Assembly: GCA_017438745.1 (NCBI GenBank)
Contig: JAFRUS010000092.1
Coordinates: forward strand, 1-64,000
Source: Oscillospiraceae bacterium
GTDB lineage: Bacteria > Bacillota > Clostridia > Oscillospirales > Ruminococcaceae
Direction: 5' to 3'
Length of the DNA: 64,000 bases
Shown: in pieces, positions 26,844 through 35,006 of the stretch
Layout of the letters: every line of letters starts with the position of its first letter
Numbering within the stretch: position 1 is the first letter of the stretch
Notes under the pieces: generated by a model
What the model was told of the DNA's origin: nothing
Seen by the model: the letters and a program-made list of their open reading frames with translations, nothing else
Database searches by the model: none
Made by a program: the position numbers and the translations under genes

Positions 26844-27245
26844 TTGAACGGATCAGCAGCAGGAAGAGTAATAACGGTTTTATTTACCATAGTTCTCTTT
26901 GCGGCAATACTTTATCTTGCATATCTGACAACGAAATTTATAGGGAAAAAATATTCAATAAGCAGCGGAATGAGCGGTAAGAACCTAAAGATAATCGATT
27001 CTTTGAGTCTTGCTCCTGACAAGGTGCTTATGATAGTAAAGGCAGGGGGTAAAACAGTACTCGTGGGACTCAGCAGAGACCACATGGAGTACATCTGCGA
27101 CGTTGACGAAAACGAGCTCACGATACCGGAGGAGAGTGCAGCGGCGCCGTTCTCATCGGATTTTATAGGAGCCTTTAAAAACGTGCTGAGTGAAAAAATG
27201 AGTAATCTGAAACAGAAGGAGAACAAAAATGATGAAAACAAATAA
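26844..27245 (+). CDS. fliO: Flagellar biosynthesis protein FliO
   Basis: 133 residues. TTG 26844 follows CGGAGGT by 6 bp. One N-terminal membrane segment (RVITVLFTIVLFAAILYLAY) is followed by a small cytoplasmic beta domain (LKIIDSLSLAPDKVLMIVKA, KTVLVGLS) that is typical of FliO. FliO assists assembly of the FliP ring. Its 3' end overlaps fliP by 17 bp. Confidence 0.92.
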   Translation: MNGSAAGRVITVLFTIVLFAAILYLAYLTTKFIGKKYSISSGMSGKNLKIIDSLSLAPDKVLMIVKAGGKTVLVGLSRDHMEYICDVDENELTIPEESAAAPFSSDFIGAFKNVLSEKMSNLKQKENKNDENK

Positions 27246-28050
27246 TGTTCTCCGGAACAGACGAAGAATAAAGCTCGTTATAGGTTTTCTGCTCAGTCTG
27301 GCAGTAAGCATCGGCCTTTCCGGGTTCCTTATAAACGGTGTCTCCGCAGCGGAATCACCTTCAATATCAATAGACTTGAATTCAGGCGTGGCTGACAGCG
27401 GGTCAAGTACGCTTGATTTGCTGTTTCTGCTCGCATTTATTGCGCTTATACCTACATTTCTGATGATGCTGACGTGCTTTACACGTCTTGTCATCTCGTT
27501 TGCGTTTTTGCGAAATGCCATGGGTGTTGCCAATTCACCGCCGAATCAGGTAGTGACCGGTCTTGCACTTTTTCTGACCATTTTCATCATGTTCCCGGTA
27601 TTTTCCGAGATCAAGACAAACGCATACGATCCGTACAAGGCTGGTACCATCCAGCTGGAAGAAGCGCTGAATGAAGGTCAGAAACCACTTAAAATATTTA
27701 TGCTCAAGCAGGTGTACGACGAGGATCTGGATATGTTCCTTTCACTTGCTGACGCACAGGGTATTGTAACTGAGGCAGACTATGACTCACAGGAAAAGCT
27801 TACTGAACTCAGCATTTTCATAATAGCTCCTGCTTTTATCACAAGCGAGCTCAAAAGAGCCTTTCTTATCGGCTTCCTTATTTACATACCGTTTCTCATA
27901 ATAGACCTGGTAGTTTCCAGTACCCTTATGGCGATGGGTATGATGATGCTTCCGCCGGCGATGATCTCGCTGCCGTTCAAGCTCATGCTCTTCATAGTTG
28001 CCGACGGCTGGAACCTGCTTATCGAATCACTCATTGTGAGCTTCAATTAG
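27229..28050 (+). CDS. fliP: Flagellar export gate protein FliP
   Basis: 273 residues. A cleavable-type signal segment at the N-terminus (LVIGFLLSLAVSIGLSGFL) is followed by membrane helices with PTFLMMLTCFTRLVISFAFL, the NAMGVANSPPNQVVTGLALF family signature and a C-terminal MGMMMLPPAMISLPFKLMLF motif. FliP forms the core of the type III export gate with FliQ and FliR. Overlap with fliO implies coupling. Confidence 0.97.
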   Translation: MMKTNNVLRNRRRIKLVIGFLLSLAVSIGLSGFLINGVSAAESPSISIDLNSGVADSGSSTLDLLFLLAFIALIPTFLMMLTCFTRLVISFAFLRNAMGVANSPPNQVVTGLALFLTIFIMFPVFSEIKTNAYDPYKAGTIQLEEALNEGQKPLKIFMLKQVYDEDLDMFLSLADAQGIVTEADYDSQEKLTELSIFIIAPAFITSELKRAFLIGFLIYIPFLIIDLVVSSTLMAMGMMMLPPAMISLPFKLMLFIVADGWNLLIESLIVSFN

Positions 28051-28068
28051 CGTAAAGAGGTGTAGATT

Positions 28069-28332
28069 ATGACACAGGAAGAAATACTCGATCTTTTCAT
28101 GAACGCCATGTACGCTTCATTCAAGCTCGCGGCTCCGGTCCTTATCGCAAGCATTGTCATCGGTCTTCTGGTCGCCATTTTTCAGGCGGCAACGCAGATC
28201 CATGAGCAGACACTCACCTTCGTTCCGAAGGTACTGGTGATCGCTCTCATGCTTCTGGTGCTCGGTTCCTGGATGATACGCATAGTAACCGAGTTCTTTA
28301 ACATGATCTTTGACAAGATAGCGGGAATGTAG
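28069..28332 (+). CDS. fliQ: Flagellar export gate protein FliQ
   Basis: 87 residues with two membrane hairpin helices. LAAPVLIASIVIGLLVAIFQ and AATQIHEQTLTFVPKVL are the family signature. The gene order fliP-fliQ-fliR is universal. RBS AGAGGTG precedes ATG 28069. Confidence 0.97.
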   Translation: MTQEEILDLFMNAMYASFKLAAPVLIASIVIGLLVAIFQAATQIHEQTLTFVPKVLVIALMLLVLGSWMIRIVTEFFNMIFDKIAGM

Positions 28333-28340
28333 GTGCTTCC

Positions 28341-29117
28341 TTGACTGAGCTTAATATCATTATCGACAATCTCTATATTTACGTTCTTGTCTTTGTCCGT
28401 TTTGCGGTCCTTATCGGATTCAACCCTGTTATTACAAGAAAGGGTGTCCCTGCAATGGCGAGGACGGGTATAGTTTTTTTCGCAACGGTCCTGCTTGCGC
28501 CTCTGGTACCTGTACCGGCACATATGGACACGGCGGATCTTGCCTTAGGGATAGCGGCGGAAATAATCGTCGGACTGTTCCTTGGCTATATTTTTAATAT
28601 TTTTTTCTATATGCTGGCTTATGTAGGCGATATACTTGATATGCAGTTCGGTCTTTCCATGGCCAAGGTCATGGATCCGGGAACGGGGGTACAGTCCGCC
28701 TTTACCGGAAACCTTATCAATCTCGTATATATGGCATATTTTTTTGTAACCAACAGCCATCTTGTGCTTATAAAGCTTGTCATCGATTCCTACGACCTTA
28801 TACCAGCGGGAGCTGCAAACATAAACGTGCAGGCGGCTGCAGGATTCGGCATCGATATTTTCATCTCAGTGTTTTCACTGGCGGTGCGTCTCGCATTTCC
28901 GTTTGTAGCGGCGGAATTCATACTCGAGATGGGTATGGGTATTCTCATGAAACTCATTCCGCAGATACACGTTTTCGTTATCAACATGCAGTTCAAGATA
29001 CTGCTTGCCATAACGATGCTTTTCGTTCTTGCGGCACCGATAACGGTTTTCGTTGAAAACTACATAATCGTCATGTTTGACAATCTGGAAGAAGCACTGA
29101 ATGTTCTTGTTTCATAG
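28341..29117 (+). CDS. fliR: Flagellar export gate protein FliR
   Basis: 258 residues with several membrane helices. It starts at TTG 28341 behind GTAGGTG. Family features include VFVRFAVLIGFNPVITRKGV, GLFLGYIFNIFFYMLAYVGD and the conserved DMQFGLSMAKVMDPG segment. The stop codon TAG is the first base triplet of an AGGAAAACACTGATCAGC block that resembles the end of the dispersed hairpin element. Confidence 0.96.
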   Translation: MTELNIIIDNLYIYVLVFVRFAVLIGFNPVITRKGVPAMARTGIVFFATVLLAPLVPVPAHMDTADLALGIAAEIIVGLFLGYIFNIFFYMLAYVGDILDMQFGLSMAKVMDPGTGVQSAFTGNLINLVYMAYFFVTNSHLVLIKLVIDSYDLIPAGAANINVQAAAGFGIDIFISVFSLAVRLAFPFVAAEFILEMGMGILMKLIPQIHVFVINMQFKILLAITMLFVLAAPITVFVENYIIVMFDNLEEALNVLVS

Positions 29118-29166
29118 GAAAACACTGATCAGCATACTATACGGTTTATAAAGGGGGGATCGACAA

Positions 29167-30237
29167 GTGGCGGAGTCATCAGGAGAAAAAACCGAACAGC
29201 CTACCGGGAAAAAGCTTGAGGACGCCCGGAAAGAGGGTAACGTACCCCAAAGTAAGGAAGTCACTATTGCCATTACCATGGTGGTTTCTTTCTACGCTTT
29301 CAAGTTTCTTTACTCTCTCATAAGCTCACAGGTGACAGAAGTCATGACCGATCAGCTCCACAGGATAGGTACCATGGAACGCCTGAACGGAAATGACCTT
29401 CAGGACATGTTCATCTGGCTTGGAATAAAGTACGGCATATGCGCATTTCCGCTGCTTCTCATAGTCGGATTTGCCGGGTCGATCATAACTCTGGCACAGA
29501 CCAAGCTGCTTGTCAATTTCAAGTCGCTTAAGCCGAAATTCGACCGAATGAATCCTCTGCAGGGTATAAAACGACTGTTTTCGCTCAAGGGATTCGTGGA
29601 AGTGCTGAAGTCGGTACTTAAAATCGCTCTTCTCATATGCATTATATACATCTGCATTGCCGGACAATTGAGCAATCTGCCGAAATTAATAGACAGCTCA
29701 ATTGAAGACGTTGCAGTATTTACAGGAAACGTAATTTCTGATATAATAAATAAAGTACTTATAGCTTTTGCGGCTGTAGCTGTAGGAGACTATATGTATC
29801 AAAGATTCCAGTATTTCAAAAATCTGCGAATGACAAAACAGGAAGTAAAAGAAGAATATAAAAACATCGAAGGTGACCCTCAGATCAAGGGCCGTATCAA
29901 GCAGAAGCAGCGTGAGATATCACAGCGAAGAATGATGGCAGACGTTCCGACAGCGGATGTTGTCATCAAGAACCCTACTCACTTTGCCGTTGCGCTTAAG
30001 TACGACCGTGAAAACGCAAATGCGCCTGTAGTCGTAGCCAAAGGTCAGGACAACATTGCGTTTAAGATCATAAAGATCGCCGAAGAAAATGAAGTAGCTG
30101 TAGTGGAAAACGTTCCTCTTGCAAGAGCTCTGTACGCTTCAGTTGAAGTCGGCATGGAGATACCAAAGGAATTCTACAATCCTGTGGCCGAGATCCTCGC
30201 CCACATTTACAGCAAGGATGAAAGGGATTTGAGTTAA
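29167..30237 (+). CDS. flhB: Flagellar export switch protein FlhB
   Basis: 356 residues. GTG 29167 has GGGGGGAT upstream. The N-terminus EKTEQPTGKKLEDARKEGNV is the family signature. Four membrane segments follow, then the cytoplasmic domain with the NPTH autocleavage motif (VVIKNPTHFAVALKYD). Cleavage between N and P allows the export switch driven by FliK. It ends 1 bp before the flhA start. Confidence 0.97.
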   Translation: MAESSGEKTEQPTGKKLEDARKEGNVPQSKEVTIAITMVVSFYAFKFLYSLISSQVTEVMTDQLHRIGTMERLNGNDLQDMFIWLGIKYGICAFPLLLIVGFAGSIITLAQTKLLVNFKSLKPKFDRMNPLQGIKRLFSLKGFVEVLKSVLKIALLICIIYICIAGQLSNLPKLIDSSIEDVAVFTGNVISDIINKVLIAFAAVAVGDYMYQRFQYFKNLRMTKQEVKEEYKNIEGDPQIKGRIKQKQREISQRRMMADVPTADVVIKNPTHFAVALKYDRENANAPVVVAKGQDNIAFKIIKIAEENEVAVVENVPLARALYASVEVGMEIPKEFYNPVAEILAHIYSKDERDLS

Positions 30238-30238
30238 G

Positions 30239-32296
30239 TTGAAGAAGTTTTCAAGTTTATCCAGTAACGTAGTAACGGCGTTCGTCGTTCTTATAGTTTT
30301 TCTTCTTATCATTCCGCTTCCGACTTTTATTCTCGACTTTTTGTTTATTTTCCAGATCGGACTTTCACTGGTCATCCTGATGATGTCAATGTACGTCAAG
30401 GAACCTCTTGAATTCTCTATTTTTCCTACTCTTCTTCTTATCACTACACTTTTCCGACTGGGGCTTAACATCTCATCAACACGTTCCATTCTTACCAATG
30501 CAGGATATGCCGGTGAAGTCGTAAAAGTATTCGGACAGTTTGTTATCAGAGGAAATGTTGCAGTCGGTCTTGTAATATTCCTTATCATAGTTCTCGTACA
30601 GATGCTCGTTATCACCAAGGGTTCGGAACGAGTTGCTGAAGTATCGGCACGTTTCACCCTCGATGCCATGCCAGGTAAGCAGATGGCTATCGATGCTGAT
30701 CTGAATGCAGGTACCATCACTGAAGACGAGGCGAGAAAAAGACGTGAGAAGATCCAGCGTGAATCTGCTTTCTTCGGAGCCATGGACGGTGCTTCCAAGT
30801 TCGTAAAGGGAGACTCGGTCATGTCGATCGTCGTAACAGTCATCAACCTTGTGGGCGGTATCGTAATCGGTGCCATGACCGGCGTTGACGACGTTCTCCA
30901 GACCTATTCCGTTGCCACTGTAGGTGACGGTCTTATGTCACAGGTACCGGCTCTTCTCATTTCGGTATCAACTGGTATGATCGTTACACGTTCATCTGCT
31001 GAAGATGAACTTAACGAGGACTTCAAGAGAACATTCTTTTCACAGCCGCGCGTTCTTATAATCTCAGGTATTGCAATGCTCTTCCTGATGTTCGTAGGAT
31101 TCCCGCCGGTACAGCTCATCCTCATTTCCGCAATGCTCATCGGCTGCGGAATAATGCTCGGCAGAAGGGAAAAGGCAAAGCCTGCTCCTGACACCGGTGT
31201 GATGGATGAGGGACTTCCTTCGGAGGAGATCGTCTCCGAGGCAGCTTACTACAGAAACATAGATAATCTTTACGGACTTCTCAATGTGGAACAGCTCCGT
31301 ATTGAATTCGGATACAGCCTTATCCCTCTTGTAGATGAGGCAAGCGGCGGTAACTTCCTTGACCGAGTTGTAATGTTCAGAAAACAGTACGCTCTCGACA
31401 TGGGTATGATCATTCCGCCGGTACAGTTAAAGGACAGCTCCAGGATCAATCCTAACCAGTATTCCATCTGCATAAAGGGCGAGGAAGTGGCTAAGGGTGA
31501 CATTCTGGTAGACCACTATCTCGGTCTTGCACCTTCGGAAAAGGATGATGTCATCGACGGTATTGAAACCATTGAACCGGCTTTCGGCATCAAGGCGAAG
31601 TGGATAAGCGAGGAGCAGAAGGTAAAGGCAGAACTTCTCGGCTACACACTCATCGATCCGGTTTCGGTAATCATCACACATCTTTCCGAGGTCATCAAGT
31701 CTCACGCCTATGAGATACTCAACCGTGCCGAGATAAACAATATGCTCGAAAATCTGAAGAAAACAAATCCTGCCATAGTGAACGACACCGTTCCGGCAGT
31801 TGTTTCAGTAAATGAACTTCAGAAGGTGCTCTGCAGACTCCTTCAGGAAGATGTTCCGATACGCGATCTTGAGACAATTCTCGAAACTCTCGGTGACTAT
31901 GGTCAGAAGATCAAGGATACGGACATGCTTACCGAGTATGTAAGACAGGCGCTTAAGAGAACAATTTCACGCCGCTTCACCGAGGCTAACCAGATGAAGG
32001 TAATAAGCCTTGACACGAGCGTTGAAAATATGATAATGGGAGCAGTAAAGAAACTTGATAACGGCTCCTACCTTGCACTTGACCAGCAGAGCATCCAGAA
32101 GATAATCAATGCTACTACTGAACAGGTGGACAGAGTAAAGGAACTGGTACAGACTCCGGTAATTCTTACATCTCCGATCGTAAGAGTTTACTTCAAGAAG
32201 CTTATCGACCAGTTCTATCCTAACATTGCAGTTTTATCTTTCAGCGAAATTGACACACAGGTCCAGATACAGGCCCTTGGCAATATTGCCATTTAA
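30239..32296 (+). CDS. flhA: Flagellar export gate protein FlhA
   Basis: 685 residues. TTG 30239 overlaps the end of flhB closely. About eight N-terminal membrane helices include LLITTLFRLGLNISSTRSIL, and the FHIPEP-type loop has RFTLDAMPGKQMAID. The C-terminal cytoplasmic domain binds chaperone-substrate complexes. In related operons flhF and flhG follow; here a hairpin element and then sigma-28 follow. Confidence 0.97.
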   Translation: MKKFSSLSSNVVTAFVVLIVFLLIIPLPTFILDFLFIFQIGLSLVILMMSMYVKEPLEFSIFPTLLLITTLFRLGLNISSTRSILTNAGYAGEVVKVFGQFVIRGNVAVGLVIFLIIVLVQMLVITKGSERVAEVSARFTLDAMPGKQMAIDADLNAGTITEDEARKRREKIQRESAFFGAMDGASKFVKGDSVMSIVVTVINLVGGIVIGAMTGVDDVLQTYSVATVGDGLMSQVPALLISVSTGMIVTRSSAEDELNEDFKRTFFSQPRVLIISGIAMLFLMFVGFPPVQLILISAMLIGCGIMLGRREKAKPAPDTGVMDEGLPSEEIVSEAAYYRNIDNLYGLLNVEQLRIEFGYSLIPLVDEASGGNFLDRVVMFRKQYALDMGMIIPPVQLKDSSRINPNQYSICIKGEEVAKGDILVDHYLGLAPSEKDDVIDGIETIEPAFGIKAKWISEEQKVKAELLGYTLIDPVSVIITHLSEVIKSHAYEILNRAEINNMLENLKKTNPAIVNDTVPAVVSVNELQKVLCRLLQEDVPIRDLETILETLGDYGQKIKDTDMLTEYVRQALKRTISRRFTEANQMKVISLDTSVENMIMGAVKKLDNGSYLALDQQSIQKIINATTEQVDRVKELVQTPVILTSPIVRVYFKKLIDQFYPNIAVLSFSEIDTQVQIQALGNIAI

Positions 32297-32310
32297 GCTG
32301 CACGGGGCAT

Positions 32311-32425
32311 AAGGAAGCACTGAGCAATGGATTGCTCAGTGCGGGGGTACGGGGCGAAGCCCCGTAAACTCCCACCCCGCCGTACCGGCGCAGCCGGTAC
32401 GGCGGACAGAACAGTATTTCCTTTA
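32311..32425 (+). repeat. Dispersed three-hairpin element, copy 2
   Basis: It begins AAGGAAGCACTGA and ends ACAGTATTTCCTTT, which are inverted-repeat ends. Hairpin 1 is 32317-32342 (12 bp, 2-nt loop), hairpin 2 is 32348-32366 (TACGGGGC-GAA-GCCCCGTA) and hairpin 3 is 32377-32405 (13-bp arms, GCA loop). It lies between flhA and the sigma-28 gene. Confidence 0.9.
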
Positions 32426-32481
32426 GCCTGGAAAATGAAAGCAGCCAGATCAGCTGATAATTCGTAAGGTGGTGATCAATC

Positions 32482-33285
32482 TTGAGCAGTGTATCAGGAG
32501 TTTCTGAAAACAAAGGGGATAACAGACTTACTGAGGAACAGGCGGCAGCACTTATGGCCCAGTACCGCCAGACCGGTGACGTAAGGATAAGAAATGAGCT
32601 GGTGATGAACTACAGCTACATAGCAAGGACAGCTGCAATGCAGCTCCGTGGTCTTGCACAGGGCTATGCACAGGTCGAGGATATGGTCAGCCACGGCATG
32701 ATGACACTTATTGACTGTGTCGAAAAATTCGACGGCGCAAAGGGAATGAAGTTTGAGTCCTATGCGTTCATGAGAGTCCGCGGCGGGGTCATCGACCTTG
32801 TAAGAAAGCAGGACTGGATACCGCGCAGAGTAAGAAACGCTGCCAAGGAGATCGCAAATGCGACCAGCGAGCTGTATGCGGAACTCAAAAGACAGCCTAC
32901 AGAGGAAGAACTGGCTGCAAAGCTTGGTATTTCCGTGGCAAAGCTCAGACAGTACAACAACGAAGTCGCCGGTGCGGTGACATATTCCTTCGAGGAACTT
33001 ATTCAGAACGTAAACCAGATGGGAACGCTGCTCGATTCGGCTACAAGCGACTACAGCACGCCGGAAAAGCAGTATCTTAAAAATGAACTGAGGGAGAAAC
33101 TTGCTTCGGCCATTGAATCGCTGGGCGAACGTGAAAGACTTGTCGTAACGCTTTACTACTACGAGAACCTCAATCTCAGTGAGATCTCACAGGTTCTTGA
33201 AATAAGCGTTCAGCGTGTTTCACAGATATGCTCAAAGGCGGTTTCAAAGATAAAGGCGATCATCGAGGAATACTTAAAAAAATAG
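32482..33285 (+). CDS. fliA: RNA polymerase sigma factor for flagellar genes (sigma-28, FliA/SigD/WhiG)
   Basis: 267 residues. TTG 32482 follows AAGGTGGTGAT. Region 2 is visible as QVEDMVSHGMMTLIDCVEKF with FESYAFMRVRGGVIDLVRKQ and DWIPRRVR, the FliA signature. Region 3 and region 4 follow, with ISVQRVSQICSKAVSKI as the -35-binding helix-turn-helix. No anti-sigma factor FlgM gene is in the window. It probably controls late genes located elsewhere, such as flagellin. Confidence 0.95.
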   Translation: MSSVSGVSENKGDNRLTEEQAAALMAQYRQTGDVRIRNELVMNYSYIARTAAMQLRGLAQGYAQVEDMVSHGMMTLIDCVEKFDGAKGMKFESYAFMRVRGGVIDLVRKQDWIPRRVRNAAKEIANATSELYAELKRQPTEEELAAKLGISVAKLRQYNNEVAGAVTYSFEELIQNVNQMGTLLDSATSDYSTPEKQYLKNELREKLASAIESLGERERLVVTLYYYENLNLSEISQVLEISVQRVSQICSKAVSKIKAIIEEYLKK

Positions 33286-33314
33286 CAGGACATGATTAAC
33301 AGGGGGTAGATCAT

Positions 33315-34052
33315 ATGCTAACAGGATTCTACACAGCAGGTTCGGGAATTCTGAACCAGCAGAGGAACGTCAACATCATAGGCAACAACATAGCAAACAA
33401 CCAGACAGCAGGATACAGGGCACAGAGGATGGTTTCAACCACCTACGAACACAACTTCCTGACAAGACTGGAAAACGGGGTGTACCACAGCATCGGGGAA
33501 GGTGATCCGGCCATCTATACAGAAGAGGTCGAGACTATCTTTGACGAAAGCTATCTTAAGGAGACTGAAAATCCTTACGACATGGCTCTTGTGGGAAGAG
33601 GCTATTTCAATATAGCCGGAAACAACAACACATATCTTACGAGAAACGGAAATTTCAATATAGATGCCGAAGGATACCTTGTACTCGAGGGAATAGGCAG
33701 AGTACAGGGAAGAAACGGCGATCTGCGTGTGGGAGGATCGGACTATACGATAACTCCGCACGGACTTGTTTACGACAACGAAGGGGTCTTTGTTGACAGA
33801 ATACTCGTTACCACACCGGCCGAGGGTACTGCAATAAAGAAATTCGACAACGGAATGTTCGTGGCTGACGCAGTCGAGGATGTCGATGCACCTACGGTTT
33901 ATCAGAACCATCTCGAACAGTCGAACGTTGACATGAACGAAGAATATACGGGACTTATCGAATCTCAGCGTGCACTTCAGGCCTGCGCCTCGGCACTCAA
34001 GATGGTCGATAAGATAAATGAGAAGGCTGCCGGTCTTTCCGGTATAAGCTAA
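33315..34052 (+). CDS. flgF: Flagellar rod protein (FlgF-like hook-basal body protein)
   Basis: 245 residues. N-terminal FYTAGSGILNQQRNVNIIGN and NIANNQTAGY are the rod signature, and the C-terminus NHLEQSNVDMNEEYTGLIES with QRALQACASALKMVDKI is typical. It is paired with flgG as in the flhO-flhP pair of Bacillus. FlgF versus FlgG within such pairs is assigned by order and by the more divergent sequence here. The TAA stop merges with the start of the hairpin element at 34051. Confidence 0.85.
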   Translation: MLTGFYTAGSGILNQQRNVNIIGNNIANNQTAGYRAQRMVSTTYEHNFLTRLENGVYHSIGEGDPAIYTEEVETIFDESYLKETENPYDMALVGRGYFNIAGNNNTYLTRNGNFNIDAEGYLVLEGIGRVQGRNGDLRVGGSDYTITPHGLVYDNEGVFVDRILVTTPAEGTAIKKFDNGMFVADAVEDVDAPTVYQNHLEQSNVDMNEEYTGLIESQRALQACASALKMVDKINEKAAGLSGIS

Positions 34053-34160
34053 GGAAACGCTGATTTATTCATAAATCAGCGTGGGGTCCGGGGCGAAGCC
34101 CCGCAAATCCCGCCTCCGGAAATCCGGCTTCGCTGGATTTCCGGATCAGTCAGTGTTTCC
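34051..34160 (+). repeat. Dispersed three-hairpin element, copy 3 (most complete)
   Basis: Ends GGAAACGCTGA (34053-34063) and TCAGTGTTTCC (34150-34160) are inverted repeats with one G/A difference. Hairpin 1 is 34057-34082 (12 bp, TC loop), hairpin 2 is 34089-34103 (CGGGGC-GAA-GCCCCG) and hairpin 3 is 34116-34144 (13-bp arms, TTC loop). It lies between flgF and flgG and uses the flgF stop codon as its first bases. Confidence 0.92.
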
Positions 34161-34191
34161 GTGAGTCATAAGTATTGGGGGTATATGATAT

Positions 34192-34944
34192 ATGAACAAG
34201 GCATTTTACACAGGGGCATCAGGTTTAAGAGCCTATCAGCATGACATCAACATAATCGGTCACAACGTTGTCAATTCAGGCACTACCGGTTACAAGGCGA
34301 CTATTCCTGAGTTCCGTGAACTTATAAACAATAACATGGACGTCAATATCAACCGTGAGCTTCCGGCCGACAACAAGGTCAAGGAAGGCAACGGCGTAAG
34401 ACTCTGGAATGACGACATGAACTTTACACAGGGCAAGTTCCAGACAACGGAATATCCGCTTGATTTTCTTATTGCCGGAGACGGTTTCTTTGCTCTTGAT
34501 GACGGGTACGGCAACATTCAGTACACAAGAAACGGCTCCTTTGACGTGAGCGTTGAGGGCGAGGATGCGTATCTTGTAAACGCTGACGGCATGTACGTTC
34601 TTGATCAGCAGAACCAGAGAATAAAGCTTGACTACGTCAGGGAATCCAACACGCTTGACGTGGAGACCGTAAAGCCGAGACTCGGTGTGTTCTCGTTTAC
34701 CAATCCTAACGGACTGACAAGAACTGACGGCGGAAGCTTCCTTATAAGCGAGAATTCCGGTCAGCCTGAAGTCGCAAACCGTGGTGAGTACACTCTTTAC
34801 CAGGGATCACTTGAAGCTTCCAACGTTGAGCTTTCACAGGAAATGACCAACCTCATCATAGCACAGAGAGCATACCAGTTCTCGTCCAAAGTAGTTACCA
34901 CTTCCGATGAGATAGAACAGCTTGTAAATTCTTTAAGAGGATAA
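34192..34944 (+). CDS. flgG: Flagellar distal rod protein FlgG
   Basis: 250 residues. FYTGASGLRAYQHDINIIGH and NVVNSGTTGYKATIPEFREL match the rod/hook N-terminal signature. LIAGDGFFALDD and the C-terminal YTLYQGSLEASNVELSQEMT and NLIIAQRAYQFSSKVVTT segments are typical FlgG. A hairpin (34960-34985) follows before the next gene. Confidence 0.93.
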   Translation: MNKAFYTGASGLRAYQHDINIIGHNVVNSGTTGYKATIPEFRELINNNMDVNINRELPADNKVKEGNGVRLWNDDMNFTQGKFQTTEYPLDFLIAGDGFFALDDGYGNIQYTRNGSFDVSVEGEDAYLVNADGMYVLDQQNQRIKLDYVRESNTLDVETVKPRLGVFSFTNPNGLTRTDGGSFLISENSGQPEVANRGEYTLYQGSLEASNVELSQEMTNLIIAQRAYQFSSKVVTTSDEIEQLVNSLRG

Positions 34945-34959
34945 TATATTGAGAAAAAT

Positions 34960-34985
34960 AAGGGGACACAAATCGGTATCCCCTT
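34960..34985 (+). other. Hairpin between flgG and the FliK-like gene
   Basis: AAGGGGA / TCCCCTT form a 7-bp stem with a 12-nt loop. No T-run follows, so it is not a standard terminator; it may be a processing or stability element. Confidence 0.45.
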
Positions 34986-35006
34986 AAGACAAGAGGATAA
35001 TTTCAG

